In this document: positions 22,390 through 35,280 of the stretch, piece after piece | Layout: the number at the start of each line of letters is the position of its first letter | Position numbering within the stretch: position 1 is the first letter of the stretch | Origin: Forficula auricularia | Lineage: Eukaryota; Arthropoda; Insecta; Dermaptera; Forficulidae | Direction of reading: 5' to 3' | NCBI GenBank assembly: GCA_024734495.1 | Contig: JALMQS010000136.1 | Location: forward strand, 1,698,929 to 1,762,928 | Length of the DNA: 64,000 nt | Notes under the pieces: model-generated | Told to the model about the DNA's origin: nothing | Databases searched by the model: none | The model's input: the letters and a program-made list of their open reading frames with translations, nothing else | Position numbers and translations under genes: made by a program

Positions 22390-23449
22390 TTCACTTTATA
22401 CGTGGTATTTTATACATATCTAAGCTAAATAACGTATTTTAATGTTTACAGTGTCAAAACACCGTATTATATTATGAGGTTTACGATCCCTGTAATATGA
22501 GACTCCCGCAATTTCTAATCCTTATTGTAGTGAAACCATTTGATATTATTATCGTGTTATAAGAATAATTATACCTGTATTTATTTCAGTGTGTATCTTT
22601 AAAAAAAATATGTTTTTACGAGAGAGAAATAAAAGAAAGTAAAATAGGCTTAACCACAGCTAAGTACGAAGTTGAGGATAGAAAAGAGTTATAGCGAAAG
22701 TTAATTCCTCATCTGTCTCATTCTAATTTCAGCAAGATAACATATAGCACCTTTAGCAATGTAGATAGAGTCTTTTAAGCTCTTGGGATTGTAGTTAAGT
22801 GGACTGGGCTTGCTTTTATCTTGGTGTTAGATCTTGCTAATGGAATTGGCTGCTCCGAGTCCAACGGCTGCTTATTCGGACTCCAGCTTTTCCTGGAGTA
22901 ACATACAGATTGCTCTTATTGATTTATTATAAAACCCATTGATTCGCATTGGAAAGTTTGCCAAAGAGAACGGACATGTGGAAGACTCGACTTGATAATT
23001 TATTATCTCTTTTGTCGCTTTTTAAGTGAATCCAAACTACAAATTGAGTTCAATTCAATAAAGCAAAAGTATCGGGTGAATAATCGGATTCCTTTTATTC
23101 TTTTCCCTTAATAATAGATTTTAAGAAATGTTAAAATAAATTTACTTACATTATCTGGCTGTCTTCTTTTTTAGAATCAAAATTGAAAATAATTTTCATT
23201 AATCTATGGATTATAATTAACAACCAAGAATTATTATGAAAAGGATTTTTACTAGGTATACAATTTTTGGAGTTGAGTTTTTTTTTCAAACAAAAGAGAA
23301 GTTTCGGCTAAAAGATTAAATATTTTTAAATTAGATATTTTCATCGAATTCACAACGTTTCGTCGTATAATTCTGAACTCGTTTTCAAGTGATTGTGAAG
23401 TTATTCCAAAAAGCTCATCTATAGAATGTTTTAAAATTAAGAGTAAATA
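22390..23449. other. Non-coding DNA
   Basis: No gene or known repeat. A GAGTCCAACGG..CGGACTCCAG segment near 22856-22900 folds into a short hairpin of unknown meaning. Confidence 0.4.
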
Positions 23450-23908
23450 CAGCCGACTCTCGATATTTCGAAATCCAAGGGACTACAAGGAAAAATTCGA
23501 ATTATCGAGGCTTCTAATTATCATTATCAAGAAGAAAGAAAAAATTCTCAATTATTAAGAGTTTTTATTATATTTTTGAAAAATGTATGAGCTTACATAA
23601 ATTTTTATATATAGCCTCAAGTAAAAGAGTAAAAATAATGAAAACGACAAAAAGAACATAAAAATTACATATGTATTAACATTGCAATAGATAACAACTT
23701 AATAACATACGTAATTAAAAAAAAATGAGGAGAAAACATTTCTAGGAAAAATTCGAATTATAAAGAGGGGAAGTGGACTAGTTCAAGTTATAGAACGTTC
23801 TCTACCCATCTTGTTATGAAAAGGATTTCGAGTTATCGAGCGTATTAAAATGCACAACATTTTACCGAAGTTAACAGCTGAAGAGTTCGAATTATAGAGA
23901 GTCGAGTG
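23450..23908. mobile_element. pogo/Tigger-like MITE 2
   Basis: Ends CAGCCGACTCTCGATATTTC and the inverse of CACTCGACTCTCTATAATTC, flanked by TA on both sides. 459 bp, non-coding. A 3' fragment of the same family lies at 31890-32040. Confidence 0.78.
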
Positions 23909-23910
23909 TA

Positions 23911-24962
23911 TTATTTTTCTTATTTAGTAAAATTGAAATTTGTATTACATAACCGAAATTTCTTTATTCCAAAAATAATATTCATAAGAAAACAAATTAT
24001 AAAGCCATCACTTGTTCATGCAAATGCTTTGCCATAATTTTTATTCTTCAAAGACTGGCCATTCTGCTTATTTTTCACTATTTATCACTCCGCAGGACTA
24101 TATTGAATTTTATAAGAATTTTATTGTATTTATGTGATTTTACTGGGTTCAAATAATTATTCAGCAACTTCAAGTTACCATGTATATTTTTTTGAATAAA
24201 GCCCACTTTGTGGTTATCTCGGTCTTTCATTTTATCTCAATTAGAATAAAAGTTCCTAGAAGGACCTTCGCAAAACCCTATCCTCTTCTTTATCTCCTAT
24301 TCAACTCATTCACTATAATAATTCATTTTATTTCCCCAATACAGATTCAATACAATCTCTTCTGAGTTACACTTACCTCAAATAGCTACAAGTCCAAGCA
24401 AATAATACTATTAAATAAACTACCCCTAATATCAAGAACCACAGAACCCAGTGTAAACTATAAGGTTAATGCGACACTGGAGTTTAGAGGTTAGTGGCTA
24501 AATATTAGCCTGGGCCTAAACTCATGAACACATAGTGACCACATCAGCAGCAGTGTTAGTTTCGCTTGACACCATTAAAGAATTATGTAAATTGAATGTT
24601 TTTGTCAAGCATAAGAAATAGCATGGAACAGATAGGTAGGTACAAATGGAAGGATTTGTATCAAAACTTCACATCAATTCCAGTGAACTGCAAAGTATAC
24701 AACTTTATCCGGATTGACTGTAATAAGTTAACAACACCTGGGTCTCTAAGCCAAGAATTAATAGCCTTACAATTTAACTCGAATGTGTTATGGAATTAAT
24801 ATTATAATCATTCATAAAGTCATTAAAAAGTCATAACTTTACATTCATAATGATTACAATAATTTAATTAAATAATAAGCTATTCCTGGAAGATCCTAAA
24901 GAAACAATTAAACTTTCTTCGATAATGCCTCAATAAATCTGAAAACAAAGTTTTGTCTAAAT
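23911..24962. other. Non-coding DNA
   Basis: No gene recognised. A 67-codon frame at 24596-24799 has an almost normal amino acid mix but no similarity I know and no splice context. Confidence 0.35.
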
Positions 24963-25086
24963 CAGGGGTATCCAACCTTTGGCTTGCATGCTCGGGCCAC
25001 ATTTGAAGGAAAAAATTGTCCCGGGCCGCAGAAAAATAAATTAATTCTATCTATATTGTTGATCAAAAAAGATACATAGTTGATAA
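24963..25086. mobile_element. hAT-like terminus, second copy
   Basis: CAGGGGTATCCAACCTTT followed by GGGCCACATTTGAAGGA matches the left end of the element at 2403. The copy is interrupted at 25087 by an inserted MITE. Its right end was not found. Confidence 0.6.
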
Positions 25087-25242
25087 CGAGGGACGAACCT
25101 GTATTGGAATTAGGTGTACACGTTGGAGTTACGTGAAATTATTTTGGAATTCATTAGATAATGCCCCTTCATCTATTGTCTACTACTTGGAAATGAAAGT
25201 GGAAGTAGGTGTACACGATATTGGCTCGCGGTTCACCCCTCG
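25087..25242. mobile_element. 156-bp MITE with 8-bp duplication (copy 1)
   Basis: Right end GCGGTTCACCCCTCG, and left CGAGGGACGAACC. Perfect 8-bp target duplication GTTGATAA (25079-25086, 25243-25250). Inside, AGGTGTACAC occurs twice in direct order. The 8-bp duplication points to hAT. Copy 2 is at 61897-62062. Confidence 0.82.
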
Positions 25243-25514
25243 GTTGATAATATTAAAAATAAATATATTGATTGTTAAAATAAATACAAATCTTTTATAA
25301 AACAATCTTTAAACGTTTAATCAAACCCAAAAATATCGAGAGAATTTCTCCCTTTCCCATTGGAAAATTTTCAACTAAGACTAGGTAGCTAATAAATATG
25401 TGGTTATTAATTGAAATTTTATTATTTCATCGGTCCATTTTATAATTATATATTTTTACTCTTCAATGAAATATAAAAAATATAATCATAAAAAATATTA
25501 CAGTCATGCAAAAA

Positions 25515-25990
25515 ATGTAATCAGAAAACGTTTTCAGATAAAAAACTAAAATTTGGTGCATTGTAATGCAAAATACATAGCTGAGTACCATTTTCAGCTC
25601 ATTAACTAAAATCTTTCAAAATTAGCATTTTGTACTCTCAGAAACCATTTTCAGGTAAAAATCTAAAATTTGGTGCATTGTAAGATATTTACGTACTAAT
25701 TTTCATGCTCATTAATTAAAACATTTCAAGATTGGCATTTTGTACGTTCATAAAATGTTTTTAGGTAAAAAGCTAAAATTTGGTGCATTGTAAGATATTT
25801 GAGTACCAATTTTCAACTCATTAACTAAAACCACACAATATTGACATTGTGTACTCTCAGGAACCTTTTTTAGGTAAAAAGCTAAATTTTGGTGCATTTG
25901 TCAGATATTTGCATACCAATTTTCAGCTCATTAACTAAAACCTTTCAAGATTGGAATTTTGTACTCTCAGGAAACGTTTTCAGATAAAAT
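25515..25990. repeat. Tandem repeat, units of about 100-120 bp
   Basis: Four to five units each with AAAATTTGGTGCATTGTAA, a CAATTTTCAGCTCATTAACT-like block and TTTTGTACTCTCAG. Spacing of the first motif is 117, 120 and 99 bp. Non-coding. Confidence 0.75.
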
Positions 25991-26998
25991 CAAATCAAAA
26001 TAATATGAATCTTATAAATCGATATTTATTTTTTACGTAAATGATATTTTTTCATCAGAGAAAATAATTAATTCGAAATATTCGAGAAAACATTTTTTTG
26101 CAAATTAATCTTCCAACACGTCTCAACTTGTCCATGCGTGTATCGACTCGTTTGAAATAGTCTCGAGTTATTATCATTAACAAATCTATTAAATATTTGT
26201 AATTGGAAATAAGCAAAACGGGCAATTCTAGAGCAATTTACTACTAATATTATCTAATGCAGGCACTAGCCAACCTGTCGCGGGTTGGCCAGGCCTGGTC
26301 CAAATATACAATAGTTAATTTTTCATTAAACGGGTGTTTATTTAAATCCCTTACCTTCTAAAATAAATGCGCATTTATTATTAAAATGTAAAATATACAA
26401 ATTCACTTTCGAAAAAAATATTCGGAAGACTGACTCTTCAGATAAATAAAATTAAGCAAACAAAATATTTTAAATGCAAAGAAATGATTTGAAATATTTG
26501 AGAAAGAAAGAAAGAATTTATTCTCAAAAATCAACTCACGATATTTAATATTTTAATATTTATTCGTTCATCTCGACTACCTTCTATTCATTTGTGCCTC
26601 TGATGCGATGAAAGGGAAATTCGTTGTTTTGGAAGTACCTACAAAACAAACTTTTTAAGAGTTTTCTTTCTTGAGTTATCGTGATTATTTTAATCCAGAC
26701 AGACTGATAGAAAAAGTATACTTAAATTAATTTTTGGCCATCTATCTAAACACGATAAGAAATTTTTTTGAGTAAAATCAATATTTTAGCCCGCTCAGCT
26801 GGCAGTCTGCCTTCCCTACCATGCCAAGTAATATTTTCAACAAAAATCACTTCTTATCTCAACTTTAATTGGCCATTGAAATTCTAAAATTCCTAGAAAT
26901 TTAAATTAAAGAATTAACCCGTAACTGATACTATCGGATCAATTTGACCTTTTCACTTTTTAAAATTTAAATCAAACAGTGAATTTTATAGATGCGTT
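25991..26998. other. Non-coding AT-rich DNA
   Basis: No gene recognised. A GC-rich patch at 26260-26300 (GCAGGCACTAGCCAACCTG) may be an isolated hAT-type end. Confidence 0.35.
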
Positions 26999-28402
26999 TT
27001 CTTCCATTGCTTTATTTTCGCATAACATAAATGCCAATTAGCTGGTAACCACACAATGACGCAATAGTGTAGGCGTGCAAGTTGTTATAGATATTAACTA
27101 TTTCATTTTATCCCGGTCAATTTGACCATAAGTGTTACTGTGTTTATTGGGTTGCATCGAATATCCCGACTAGGCCGGAGGTAGTTTAACAAGGAAAATT
27201 TGGCCCTTTCGCGGCCTAGATATGTACCTATCACCGTTGGTGTAACACCGGATCCTATTGGGTCTTCACCCAGGCCTTTTCTTCCATTGCTGTATTTTTG
27301 CATAACATAAATGTCAATCAGCTGGTAACCACACAATGACGCAATAGTGTAGACGTGCAAGTTGTTATAGATATTAACTATTTCATTTTATCCCGGTCAA
27401 TTTGACCATAAGTGTTACTGGGTTTATTGGGTTGCATCGAATATCCCGACTAAGCCGGAGGTAGTTTAACAAGGAAAATTTGGCCCTATCGCGGCCTAGA
27501 TGAGTACCTATCACCTTTGGTGTAACACCGGATCCTATTGGGTCTTCACCCAGGCCTTTTCTTCCACCATTGCTGTATTTTCGAATAACATAAATGTCAA
27601 TCAGCTGGTAACCACACAATGACGCAATAGTGTAGACGTGCAAGTTGTTATAGATATTAACTATTTCATTTTATCCCGGTCAATTTGACCATAAGTGTTA
27701 CTGGGTTTATTGGGTTGCATCGAATATCCCGACTAGGCCGGAGGTAGTTTAACAAGGAAAATTTGGCCCTATTCGCGGCCTAGATGATGTACCTATCACC
27801 TTTGGTGTAACACCGGATCCTTTGGGTCTTCACCCAGGCCTTTTCTTCCATTGCTGTATTTTCGAATAACATAAATGTCAATCAGCTGGTAACCACACAA
27901 TGACGCAATAGTGTAGACCTGCAAGTTGTTATAGATATTAACTATTTCATTTTATCCCGGTCAATTTGACCATAAGTGTTACTGGGTTTATTGGGTTGCA
28001 TCGAATACCCCGACTAAGCCGGAGTTAGTTTAACAAGGAAAATTTGGCCCTATCGCGGCCTAGATGAGTACCTATCACCTTTGGTGTAACACCGGATCCT
28101 ATTGGGTCTTCACCCAGGCCTTTTCTTCCATTGCTGTATTTTCGAATAACATAAATGTCAATCAGCTGGTAACCACACAATGACGCAATAGTGTAGGCGT
28201 GCAAGTTGTTATAGATATTAACTATTTCATTTTATCCCGGTCAATTTGACCATAAGTGTTACTGGGTTTATTGGGTTGCATCGAATACCCCGACTAAGCC
28301 GGAGGCAGTTTAACAAGGAAAATTTGACCCTTTCGCGGCCTAGATGTGTACCTATCACCTTTGGTGTAACACCGGGTCCTATTGGGTCTTCCCCAGGCCT
28401 GG
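26999..28402. repeat. 280-bp satellite, five tandem monomers
   Basis: Monomers start with CTTCCATTGCTGTATTTTCG at 27001, 27281, 27561, 27845 and 28125, a period of 280 bp (284 once). Each carries TATCCCGGTCAATTTGACCA and CACCGGATCCTATTGGGTC. Copies are more than 90% alike by eye. The frames of about 85 codons in it occur once per monomer and are not genes. Confidence 0.93.
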
Positions 28403-29107
28403 GGCATCGTAATTCAATGCTTCGGCGTTTGGGCAGAGAATTTTTGAGTAGAAAGTAGGTTATACTTTATTTTTTAACTGCTACGGGTTAATTATTATCA
28501 TACAATATTTATTATAGGAATTAATAGTCCATTTATAATAGAATCACATACTAGTAGATCCCGACGAGTAAAATTGACCTTCAGCACCCATCTCATTTAT
28601 ATTTGAATTTTTTGTATAAAATTCCCAAGAACTTTACAGGATAGAAGAATGTGTATAGATTGATGAAATGTTAGTAAGTTTTCGTGGCCGATGTAAGTTT
28701 CGAATGTATCATATATGTTAGGCTCAAAGAACAAAAACATAAACAAAGCTTTGTGGCCTCTTTAAAACATCCACAACAAGTTATTCGTGTTATGGCAGTT
28801 ACAAAAATAGTCAGAACGCGTTGTGGCTAATTCAAAAAGACCAAAACGAAATTCGCGTTTGGGCTCTCATGATATTTGACCACTACGCGTTGTGGTTATT
28901 AATAAAAGTTCCAACACGTATCTGATATATTTATTGTGTTTAGAAATATCTCAAATATGAAGACAAATATTTTTATGCATTTTTTTTATTGATTCTCAAT
29001 CTAAATTCCAATATTGTCGATAGAAGCTGCAAAACGGGCAGAACAGTTACGTAACGGGAGGATAGCAATGGTCCAATGGAAGCATATTATATGGATTTTT
29101 ATTTTTA
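28403..29107. other. Non-coding AT-rich DNA
   Basis: No gene recognised. 28780-28920 contains repeated ACGCGTTGTGG-like words of unknown meaning. Confidence 0.4.
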
Positions 29108-29742
29108 AACAATCTTTTTTCCTTTTTTTTTTTTTTTTTTTTTTATATATAATGATATTGATACAAGAAGAAGTTGCACCAAGAAGGTACAACCTCTGAA
29201 GTCCGTGGTGGACCCTTGTAACGTGAAGATAAGGGGAGATTTAGGGATTGGGTAGCAGTCGAAGGTATCTGTGGATGCTGGTCTTGAAAGTTTGAAGGTT
29301 ATAAGTAGCTGGAAAGACGGTCGGGGAAGAGAGTTCCAGTCTCTAGATGTCATAGGGATAAATGAATTGGCGAATGCGTTTGTTCGATTAGTATCTAGTT
29401 TAAGCGCGTAGGGGTGTTGAATTTTAGAAAATCGTGTATTTCGCGCAAATGAAGCCTTTGGTGGGATTATCGATTTTATTTCGTCAGAACAAAAGCCATG
29501 GAAATATCTATAAAAAAGGGAAAGGGCGGAGACAGATCTACGATGGGCTAGGGAGTCGAGAGTGTCAGTTAATGTAGGATCGCCTATCAGTCTGATAGCT
29601 CGCCTCTGAATTGCATCTAAGGTATTAAGAGAATACTTGAAGGCTCCTCTCCACAAATGTGAGCAATATTCAAGACAGGGGCGAATTTGAGCCTTGTATA
29701 ATATAAGGAGTTGAGTGGGGGTGAAAAATCGTTTCCTGGAAA
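29108..29742 (-). pseudogene. Jockey-like LINE 3' end, 5'-truncated
   Basis: From 29742 down, the frame reads SRKRFFTPTQLLILYKAQIR, then PCLEYCSHLWRGA, IQRRAIRLIGDP, HRRSVSALSLFYRYFHG and SFIPMTSRDWNSLP. This is the region behind the reverse transcriptase fingers of jockey/CR1-type LINEs. After about 29330 the frame drifts. The element ends in a run of T on the plus strand (29120-29142), its poly(A) tail. Fragments of the same 3' end lie at 59085-59960 and 62925-63065. Confidence 0.85.
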
Positions 29743-31889
29743 GTATTAATTATTTGTTAGCCCTTTTTTAACTCAATTCCCTTTAAATAAAACTTAATGA
29801 TACATAAGCTATATCACTTATTAAAGGTGCATTAGTCATAACTAAAAATTTAATTTCGATCAAATATGTAAGAGTTCAAATAAAAAAAAAAACAGAAACT
29901 TTTTATAATATTAATGTTATTTTATTATAATAATTATATGTAGATTTACAGAATGCATTTATTTCGATATTTCAAAAACTAATAAGACAATTAATTGTTT
30001 GTGCTAAAAGAAACTACAAAATTATGTTAACGATATAGTAAGAGAAATTTAAAAAGATAGATTTGACTCTGAATTTTTCTAAACTTTGGGAAACAATTAC
30101 ATAATAGAGGCCAATTAACAATCATGTATATAAAAATTAACTGTGTTACATTTTACTTAACTTTTTATTTATTTGACATAGGTATGTATAAAATTTTAAC
30201 AATGCAAGTACTGTAAATAAAGAAGGAGAGAGAAAAAATGTAAATATTACCGCCATTTGTATAGACTCAATTATGTAAACTTAACTGTTGTAAGAGGAGG
30301 CCCCCTCCAAATAAATAATTATAGGAGATCTAATAGAATCAGTTACTTAACTTGAATGAATTAAATCTAGTTCGAGATTTTTTGATAAATCGACGCCTGC
30401 AGCTCTTAGGGTAGGCATTCAGTGAACAGAGGTGCTAATTCTATTATATAGTTGTCAGGAACTAACGAGAAGTCCTATAACTTCTTAAGATATCCAATTC
30501 GTTAATAATTTTCATTAATAAAGAAAGAATTAAGGAATTAATTTTTTTATTAATTAAAGTTTATCCATTTCTAAACGCCGGCAGGTAAAAAAATCACCTA
30601 AAATTATAACCATGCCTATAAATGGACTTCTCGTAATCCCTGACTACTGTGCAATATAATGAGCATCTCTGCTCACCCCCAACAAATGCAGGCGTCCATT
30701 TGTCTCATTAAGTATAAAATATGATAATCGTGAAGGCAGAGATGTAAAGATTGTCCTTAAAGGATACAATGATACAACAATGGCGGCATGGTTTTGTCGT
30801 TGTATAATTCTTTATATCACAGCCTAATTGTTAAAACTTTCAATGACATCGTTCGAAAACTTAGCCCATAAGCGGCATCGCTGTTGGTTCCCCTTCATAC
30901 GATTTAAAGGCCTCTTCCCCTGTCCAAGATCTTGCGTATATAATGCCTGTAAAGTATATAGCCTACATCCAAATAGGAGTGAGTGCCAACTGCTTTGTAT
31001 CGTCGAAAAATAAACATCTCTAAAACACATACACATAGCCATAATATATACCTATATACAAGATGAAGTATATAGCGTATATACTTATATATTTGCCCCC
31101 GATCTCGCTAGTTATGCTAATTAATTTACATGATAAAAGGCCAGAGGCCTTAGCTCAAGTACCGGAACCCCTTAACCTTTTACCAGGAACCGCACACGAT
31201 GAAAAAACGAATAAAAAATAGATTATGTCTAGAATAAAAAAATGTTGTTTTGATTAATTATTTTCATTCATCTTTTGCGCAGTTCTTTTAAATATAATAA
31301 AAATAAAATTCAACCTAATTCATTTAATACGATTAAGGCTAAACAAAAGATCAAATGAAATTTTCTGTAAAATACACATCCATCTGGACTCACATTAAAC
31401 AGTTAGATTTGCAACAAAATTCCGATTATTATGAAATTGGCTTTTAAACACAAATTTAGACAACAGTTGTAGCTTTGGTAGTCAGAAAGATAACTTGAAT
31501 AATCTTTCTACTTAAAGTAGAAATATAAAACAGAACTAACAAATCGATTTCTTGACTGGGCCTTAACCATTTAATTTTCTCTTTAAGTAAGTTTCAGAAT
31601 CAGAAATCGAAACGTAAATTAGTCATGTGGCAAAAAATATTTTAATCGTTCATATCCTGTATACGGTAAGTTGTAGAGCTTTGGGATTTGAAACTTAGGC
31701 CCTCCGTACATGGAGAAATTGGCTTGCAACTAGAATTGCAAACCAGATACGATGCGAATTGTTTGCAAAAACAATGAAACTTCACACCGCACACGAGTGC
31801 AACTGATTCTTGATACTAAACTAGAATTAATACGGTAAGGTTTTGGCTAAAATCGAAGAATCGGAAGCACGTCTCTTTGAGTCTTGAAA
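29743..31889. other. Non-coding AT-rich DNA
   Basis: No gene recognised. 31640-31700 recurs inverted at 37425-37500 (GCTTTGGGATTTGAAACTTA), a dispersed repeat of unknown type. Overlapping 60-70-codon frames at 30824-31042 show no family. Confidence 0.4.
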
Positions 31890-32040
31890 AGAGGGGAAGC
31901 GGCCTAGTTCGAATTATAGAACGTTCTCTCCCTCTTGTTACGAAAAGAATTTGGTGTTATCGAGCATTTCAAAATACACAGCATTTTTTCGATTTACCTA
32001 AGTTAACAGCTGAAGAGTTCGAATTATAGAGAGTCGACTG
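31890..32040. mobile_element. pogo/Tigger-like MITE 2, 5'-truncated copy
   Basis: Matches the right part of 23450-23908 and ends AATTATAGAGAGTCGACTG followed by TA. The left end is missing. Confidence 0.65.
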
Positions 32041-32369
32041 TATTTTAACAAAGGACTTTAATAAAATATATCCATGGGTAAGGAAAGTTGGAAATAAAAA
32101 AAAATTTCAAAAAATACACATATGTAAAATTGACAATTTTAAATGGGATATATTTAAAACCTAACAACTTGCAATTTAAACTTAAATTATTTAATGTTAA
32201 ATATAATAAATATTTTTAAAGATACTCTTCATTATATTTTATAATTTTTGAATTTCAATCATGGTCAATTTTGCAACGAATTCGATTCATTTTTGTTGTG
32301 GTTGGGATAGGTTAAATTTGATGAAAATACTCTATTCTGAACATATGAGATAGCTAAGATAATTACATT
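32041..32369. other. Non-coding AT-rich DNA
   Basis: Nothing recognised. Confidence 0.4.
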
Positions 32370-32920
32370 TAAATATGTTCAGTCGCTACAACCCTCTAAA
32401 TTACTTCGACGCGACGACTTCCCAAACTTGTTGCCTCTGGTTCGCAGTCCGCCACCAGAGGACGGCTAAGTCGCCCTTCCTCTCTCAGCTTGGGCCTGGC
32501 GTGCTGGCTCCTCAGTATCATCGTACGCTCATGATCGCATGGATCGAAATATATATCGCTATCGTTCGACGCTCCACGTGGAGCCATCTTGCTAGGCTCG
32601 CTCTTTCGCTTAATTCTTTCGTATAATCATCATCATATGTATATATCATCCCCGCCAAAGCGGGTAATAAATTGTTATTAATACATATATTAGTGTATAG
32701 TGTTTTTCATTTACCCTTAACTGGAGGGTTGTCTTCAGTCCGGCTCTCCAGTCCGAATCACGCTCTCCCACCCTGGTGTACGCCCGTACAAATACCCGTC
32801 GATTCTACTTCTTCTTTTGCTGACCATTTAATAAAAACGACAGCCATTCACCAAACACGAACAACCCTCAATCTTTACATTTCACTCCCAAAGGCCCAAA
32901 ATTTGATATATTAGAGTCGA
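32370..32920. other. GC-rich segment of unknown origin
   Basis: Two GC-rich blocks (32375-32640 and 32720-32900) with overlapping frames of 80 codons on either strand. TCATCATCAT at 32628 and a TAATAAA at 32666 separate them. It may be an LTR or SINE fragment or an unrecognised exon. No family identified. Confidence 0.3.
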
Positions 32921-34319
32921 CCGAAATCATGAACAACAAAACATTTCTTAACAACCAACAAGATATTAAATGCTCTACTATAATCGATTTATTATTTAAA
33001 TAGGTTCAACACTCAAATAATCCCTTTCTCTCATTGTTCTCCTTTTTCACTTTTTACCACAAAATCTATCCAAAAAACCCTTACTATTCCCTTTAAATCC
33101 TTTATATTTAATTCTGAGACCTTCCTTATTATTTAGATACATCTTAGTGCTCTCCTTTACGTAAATAATTAAATATAAGAGAGTGGCCAGGTGTATGGTA
33201 AAGTCATATGGATGGCCACATCAGTTTATTTTTTATCATCGAAAGATTTGACCAAAAAATTTGAAATTCGATACAAACTATTGTGTCAAATTTAAGCTCT
33301 AGCTATAGATGTTAGAGACTTTTCAATTTAATGTTTTTATTTTTTTGTGATTTTCTGAATTTTTCAACTAAAATTTCTAAAGCTGGAAAGTCCAAAATCT
33401 AAGAGATTCTTTGTTTTGGAAATTTACTAATTTTGAAATCAGAAAGAACTTACTATCAGACACTGAAAAAATTAATTTTTGTAAATTATTTCAAACATTT
33501 CTAAACAAGAATAAGAAAAAAAATAATTTCGAACGAATACATGCGAATTTCGACCGTTAAACGTACGGGTAAGATTATTTATTTTCCAAATTTCAAATTA
33601 ATCATATAATTACTTTTTGTTTGTCATTCGTTTTTAAATCGTAGGTAAACTTTCACGACTATTTTTTTAAATGTTTTAATATCTAATAAAGATCAAAGTA
33701 AAAAAAAAACTTATCGAAATTAATTTTTTTAAAGAACTTTTTTTCTTGATTTGTTTACATTACCAATGAAGTAAGAATCTTATATTTCACTGATAGATAA
33801 TCTTGGCAAACATTTGCTTTCGTTAACTGCCAATAAAAGCTGCCCTTGGGCCTTTGCGCTTCCTATGAAGCCACGGGGTGGTTCCCAGGATACCCAGGCC
33901 CCGTAATGCCTGCCGGCTTGCTAATGCATTTTACATCGATTACAGAGGCACAAACTTTCTCACAGAGGTGGGGGAGAAAGAACCGGATCACTAAATTGCT
34001 CAACTTTGTCTAAATGGACAATCAATCGATTGAGGTTCTCTGGATTTGGATATATCAATTGTGGGCCGAGAGCCAAACAATTCATTTCTCAAACACATTT
34101 CTAATTCTAACAAAAATCACTAAAAAAAATTAAGAAAACCGTAAAATATAAAATATTGTTAAGAATTTAATAAAATTGATAAATAATTAAATTAATCACT
34201 ACAGAGCAATAAATAATAATAATAAAAAAACCTTTAAGCGCGGTTGAAGTAAAACTTTCTTGACGGTTGTGACAGGTATTACTAAAAAGATTAAACTTAA
34301 AATAAATATGTCATATTAA
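32921..34319. other. Non-coding DNA with repeat R end and GC patch
   Basis: 33180-33250 is an end of repeat R (GGTGTATGGTAAAGTC). 33840-33970 is a GC-rich patch with CCCAGGATACCCAGGCCCC, unrecognised. No gene seen. Confidence 0.35.
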
Positions 34320-34356
34320 CTGCGCCAGGCGCATCGGCATAGGCAGCCTGGCGCAG
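34320..34356. repeat. Isolated GC-rich hairpin
   Basis: CTGCGCCAGGC and its exact inverse GCCTGGCGCAG enclose a 15-base loop. An 11-bp, nearly all G-C stem in DNA of about 25% GC. No T-run follows. Confidence 0.6.
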
Positions 34357-34575
34357 CTAATAGTAAAATAATTATCGATCCTGATCATATTTATTATATA
34401 TGTATCTATATATATATTTATATACCTTTATATAATTTTTATAATAAATAAATAATCATTTTTATTAATAATACTTGATATGTAATGGAAGGCAGCCCAG
34501 GGGTAGTGAGGAAAGAAAAAATTAACACATATCAAATAAGGTGTAATTTATTGGAATCCTTCCTCCTTTCCTTTC

Positions 34576-34619
34576 AAACCGACGTTTCGGAGGATTCTTC
34601 CCTCCTTCTTCATGGTCTA
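34576..34619 (-). ncRNA. Hammerhead ribozyme, family D, left arm, C3 mutated
   Basis: Core reads ATGAAGA instead of CTGAAGA. Stem II GGAGG/CCTCC, GAAA and CGTC are kept. Probably inactive. Confidence 0.6.
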
Positions 34620-35044
34620 CAAACCAATATTACAAAATTATAAAAACGGGGTTGGTTATCATTCATTTCAACAATAAAATAATACAATTATAAATACAAT
34701 GTAAACAGCCATATTATCAATAGAAAAAAAATATATAATTCACTCACTTCAAAGGGGAATGAATGAAACAAATAAAATGTTTCCTTCTTCGATAGATAAA
34801 ATTAAGAAAAGGAGGAAAAAAAATTGTTTTTCTATGCCTTTGCTAAAAGGAAGAAAGTTTTGAACACTACTGTGGAGAGAAGAAGGAAACATTTTATTTG
34901 TTTCATTCATTGACCCTTTGATGATGAATTATATATTTTTTCTATTGATAATATGGCTGTTTACATTGTATTTATAATTGTATTATTTTATTGTTGAAAT
35001 GAATGATGACCAACCCGTTTTTATAATTTTGTTATATTGGTTTG

Positions 35045-35089
35045 TAGACCCTGAAGAAGGAGGGAAAAATCCTCCGAAACGTCGGTTTG
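35045..35089 (+). ncRNA. Hammerhead ribozyme, family D, right arm, best copy
   Basis: TAGACC, CTGAAGA, A, GGAGG-loop-CCTCC, GAAA, CGTC, GGTTTG. Stem I has six pairs (two G-U), stem II five pairs, helix III is the palindrome ACGU, triplet GUC. Predicted cleavage follows 35083. Confidence 0.82.
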
Positions 35090-35280
35090 AAAGGAAAGGA
35101 GGAAGGATTCCAATAAATTACACCTTATTTGATATGTGTTATTTTTTCTTTCCTCACTACCCTGGGCTGCCTTCCATTACATTCAATGAAAATTTCTAAC
35201 AGTCCGTCTCTCTCCAGAGAAAATTTCGTTGCAAAAAAATTTATTAATAATAATTATTATAAATATTATAATTTTTAAAA

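Larger units (their letters stand above)
34483..35186. mobile_element. Palindromic hammerhead unit D2
   Basis: About 700 bp. It opens with GTAATGGAAGGCAGCCCA and closes with its inverse. The arms (about 300 bp each) meet around 34780-34880, where a further inverted pair TAAAATGTTTCCTTCTTC lies. The right arm holds an intact hammerhead; the left one is mutated at C3. No clear target duplication. Confidence 0.8.

Noticed and set aside
23350..23400. A tenth hammerhead (minus strand, GAAACGTTGTG with TCAC/GTGA stem)
   Set aside because: There is no CTGANGA core; the expected place reads CTTGAAAACGAG. At most a decayed relative.
27103..27643. Two similar ~85-codon minus-strand frames as a duplicated gene pair
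   Set aside because: They recur once per 280-bp satellite monomer and are broken in other monomers.
29001..29199. Lys- and Phe-rich frames on both strands
   Set aside because: Produced by the LINE poly(A) tail (T-run 29120-29142).
32698..32745. Hammerhead-like CTGAAGA...GAAA on the minus strand
   Set aside because: Stem II would leave two unpaired bases before and four after the helix, and no NUH with stem I' follows.
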